A DNA stretch of 64,000 bases, from the NCBI RefSeq assembly GCF_001308015.1, contig NZ_LGYH01000003.1, positions 124,001 through 188,000 of the forward strand, written 5' to 3'. This document shows positions 62,240 through 64,000 of this stretch, piece by piece. The notes beneath the pieces were generated by a model. That model was not told the origin of the DNA. It saw only the letters and a program-made list of their open reading frames with translations, and made no database searches. This DNA is from Neisseria sp. 83E34 (GTDB lineage: Bacteria; Pseudomonadota; Gammaproteobacteria; Burkholderiales; Neisseriaceae). The stretch's first letter is position 1; each line of letters opens with the position of its first letter. A program made the translations under genes and the position numbers.

Positions 62240-64000
62240 TCAATGTGCCTCTTCCCAATTCTCCCCCACGCCCACTTCGGCCACCAGCGGCACGCCCAGC
62301 ATGCCTTCTGCCACTCCGGCCATAATCTCGGGCAGTTTTGTTTTCACTAAATCCAACTCCGATTCGGGTACTTCCAGCACCAATTCGTCGTGCACCTGCA
62401 TGATGAGTTTGCTTTGGAGGCCGTCTGAAACGAGCCAGTTGCGGACGGCGATCATGGCGCGTTTGATGAGGTCGGAGGCTGTGCCTTGCATGGGGGCGTT
62501 GATGGCGGCGCGTTCGGCGCCGGCGCGGGCGTTGGCGTTTTTGTTGTGGATGTCGGGCAGGTAGAGGCGGCGGCCGAACAGGGTTTCTACGTAGCCTTGG
62601 GCGGCGGCTTGTTCTTTGGTGCGCTGCATGTAGTCGGCCACGCCGGGGTAGCGGGCGAAGTAGCGGTCAATAAAGTTTTTGGCGGAAAGGTTGTCGATGC
62701 CCAGTGATTTGGCGAGGCCGTATTGGCCCATGCCGTAGATGAGGCCGAAGTTGATGGTTTTGGCGTAGCGTCGCTGTTCGCTGCTCACGCTCTCTTGTGC
62801 GACGCCGAACACTTCGGCGGCGGTGCGGCGGTGGATGTCTTCGCCGTTTTTAAAGGCTTCGATCAGGGTTTTGTCGCCGCTCAAATGCGCCATGATACGC
62901 AACTCGATTTGGGAATAGTCGGCGGACACAATCACGCTGCCTGCGGGTGCGGTAAAGGCGCGGCGCACGCGGCGGCCTTCTTCGGTGCGGATGGGGATGT
63001 TTTGCAGGTTGGGGTTGTTGCTGGCGAGGCGGCCGGTGATGGCGACGGCTTGGGCGTAGGTGGTATGCACGCGGCCGGTGTGCGGGTTGATCATCTCGGG
63101 CAGTTTGTCGGTGTAGGTGGACTTGAGTTTGGCTAGACCACGGTTTTGTAAGATGATTTTGGGCAGCGGGTAGTCGAGCGCGAGTTGCTCGAGCACGGCT
63201 TCGTTGGTGGAAATGCCGCCGGACGCGGTTTTTTTCAACCCTTTGGTGGGAATGCCCATTTTGTCGAACAGGATTTCTTGCAGTTGTTTGGGCGAGTTGA
63301 GGTTGAAGGGCTGGCCTGCGGCTGCGTAGGCTTGCTGCTCCAGCGCCAGCAGTTGGGTACCGATTTCGTGGCTTTGTTGGGCGAGTTCGTTTTTGTCGAT
63401 GAGTACGCCGTTACGCTCCATTTCAAACAGCACTTGGGCCACGGGCAGCTCCATGTTTTGATACATTTCAAGCTGTTTTTCGTCCATTTGTGCTTTCAGC
63501 CAGCCTTCGATACGCAGGGCAAAATCGGCATCTTGGGCGGCGTATTCGGTGGCTTGTTCGAGGCCGACATCGGCAAACGAAATCTGCTTCGCGCCTTTGC
63601 CGCACAGGGATTCGTAGGTAATGGTGGGCAGGCCGAGCCAGCGTTGGGAAAGCTCGTCGAGGCCGTGTCCCAAGTGGCTTTCGATGATGTAGGAAGCGAG
63701 CATGGCATCGCCGGCAATGCCGTTCAGGGCAATGCCGTAGTTAGCAAAAATGTGCTGGTCGTATTTGAGGTTTTGGCCGATTTTTTTGAGTTCCGCATTC
63801 TCCAAATGGGGTTTCAGACGGCCTAATACGTCTTGCAAATCAAGCTGTTCGGGCGCGGCGGTGGGCGTGTGGCCGAGCGGGATATACACGGCTTCTCCTG
63901 CTTTGAAAGCAATGCTGATGCCGACGAGTTGCGCTTCCATCGGATTGAGGCTGGAGGTTTCGGTATCGATGCCGATGGAGTCGGCTTGCGACAATTTGTC
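62240..64000 (-). CDS. polA: DNA polymerase I, C-terminal two thirds (start outside window)
   Basis: 587 residues are visible; the frame runs off the right edge. It begins inside the 3'-5' exonuclease domain, with the metal ligands in GIDTETSSL, so proofreading is probably active. The polymerase domain has motif A DYSQIELRIMAHL, motif B RYAKTINFGLIYGMG and motif C MQVHDELVLEVP. The 5'-3' exonuclease should lie upstream of the window. AG-dialect uptake sequences occur at about 62418 and 63811. The 68-base gap to the Fic gene holds nothing. Confidence 0.96.
   Translation of the reverse strand, partial: DKLSQADSIGIDTETSSLNPMEAQLVGISIAFKAGEAVYIPLGHTPTAAPEQLDLQDVLGRLKPHLENAELKKIGQNLKYDQHIFANYGIALNGIAGDAMLASYIIESHLGHGLDELSQRWLGLPTITYESLCGKGAKQISFADVGLEQATEYAAQDADFALRIEGWLKAQMDEKQLEMYQNMELPVAQVLFEMERNGVLIDKNELAQQSHEIGTQLLALEQQAYAAAGQPFNLNSPKQLQEILFDKMGIPTKGLKKTASGGISTNEAVLEQLALDYPLPKIILQNRGLAKLKSTYTDKLPEMINPHTGRVHTTYAQAVAITGRLASNNPNLQNIPIRTEEGRRVRRAFTAPAGSVIVSADYSQIELRIMAHLSGDKTLIEAFKNGEDIHRRTAAEVFGVAQESVSSEQRRYAKTINFGLIYGMGQYGLAKSLGIDNLSAKNFIDRYFARYPGVADYMQRTKEQAAAQGYVETLFGRRLYLPDIHNKNANARAGAERAAINAPMQGTASDLIKRAMIAVRNWLVSDGLQSKLIMQVHDELVLEVPESELDLVKTKLPEIMAGVAEGMLGVPLVAEVGVGENWEEAH

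Overview
The window is a stretch of a Neisseriaceae chromosome. The 12-mer TGCCTGTCTGAA, usually as inverted pairs between genes, recurs throughout (22 pairs are listed below). It matches the DNA uptake sequence (DUS) dialect reported for the Neisseria wadsworthii / N. shayeganii branch. The core genes (exbBD, waaA, thiOSG, murC-ddl-ftsQAZ, rsfS-rlmH, metE, polA) and the lipoprotein and transporter families also fit Neisseria. The more widespread dialects AGGCCGTCTGAA and ATGCCGTCTGAA occur too, mainly inside particular genes (hrpA, betB, the hydroxyproline cluster, polA), which suggests those segments came from other Neisseria.

Layout. 1-3.8 kb: end of exbB, exbD, fxsA, an NlpD-like lipoprotein and a Tat-exported FAD oxidoreductase. 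3.9-12.6 kb: an accessory region at hrpA. The RNA helicase gene is split in two by a 2-kb cassette holding a structured intergenic region with a strong promoter, a 72-residue ORF, an XRE regulator and a retron-like reverse transcriptase. An AT-rich GHKL-ATPase gene with a Shedu-like nuclease tail follows the 3' end of hrpA. 12.7-25.3 kb: phhAB, initiator tRNA, a LytTR regulator, waaA, a YccS-type membrane protein, moaA, metR and a thiamine cluster. 25.3-26.1 kb: a broken polymorphic-toxin tip with a DUF596 immunity-like gene. 26.5-33.6 kb: the end of the division/cell-wall cluster, rsfS, rlmH and tRNA-Asn. 33.7-42.8 kb: an aromatic amino-acid permease, a methyltransferase, sodA, a dispersin-B-like hexosaminidase, betB and a LEA-like lipoprotein. 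43.1-50.4 kb: a complete trans-4-hydroxyproline catabolic cluster with its regulator and a transporter, bounded by 36-bp direct repeats. 50.6-60.5 kb: cytochrome c', a MAPEG protein, metE, betT, betA, a small phosphatase and a Ca2+/Na+ antiporter. 60.7-64 kb: an AT-rich Fic gene and the end of polA.

How the genes work together. phhA/phhB hydroxylate phenylalanine and recycle the pterin cofactor. thiO, thiS and thiG make the thiazole of thiamine. betT, betA and betB import choline and oxidise it to glycine betaine, but sit in two places 13 kb apart. The lhp genes convert hydroxyproline to 2-oxoglutarate. MurC, Ddl, FtsQ, FtsA and FtsZ supply wall precursors and the divisome.

The most unusual parts are the reverse-transcriptase cassette that splits hrpA at uptake-sequence junctions, the GHKL-nuclease gene beside it, and a palindromic repeat found just beyond the 3' end of both AT-rich accessory genes (GHKL-nuclease and Fic). 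All family assignments come from reading motifs by eye; no database search was run.
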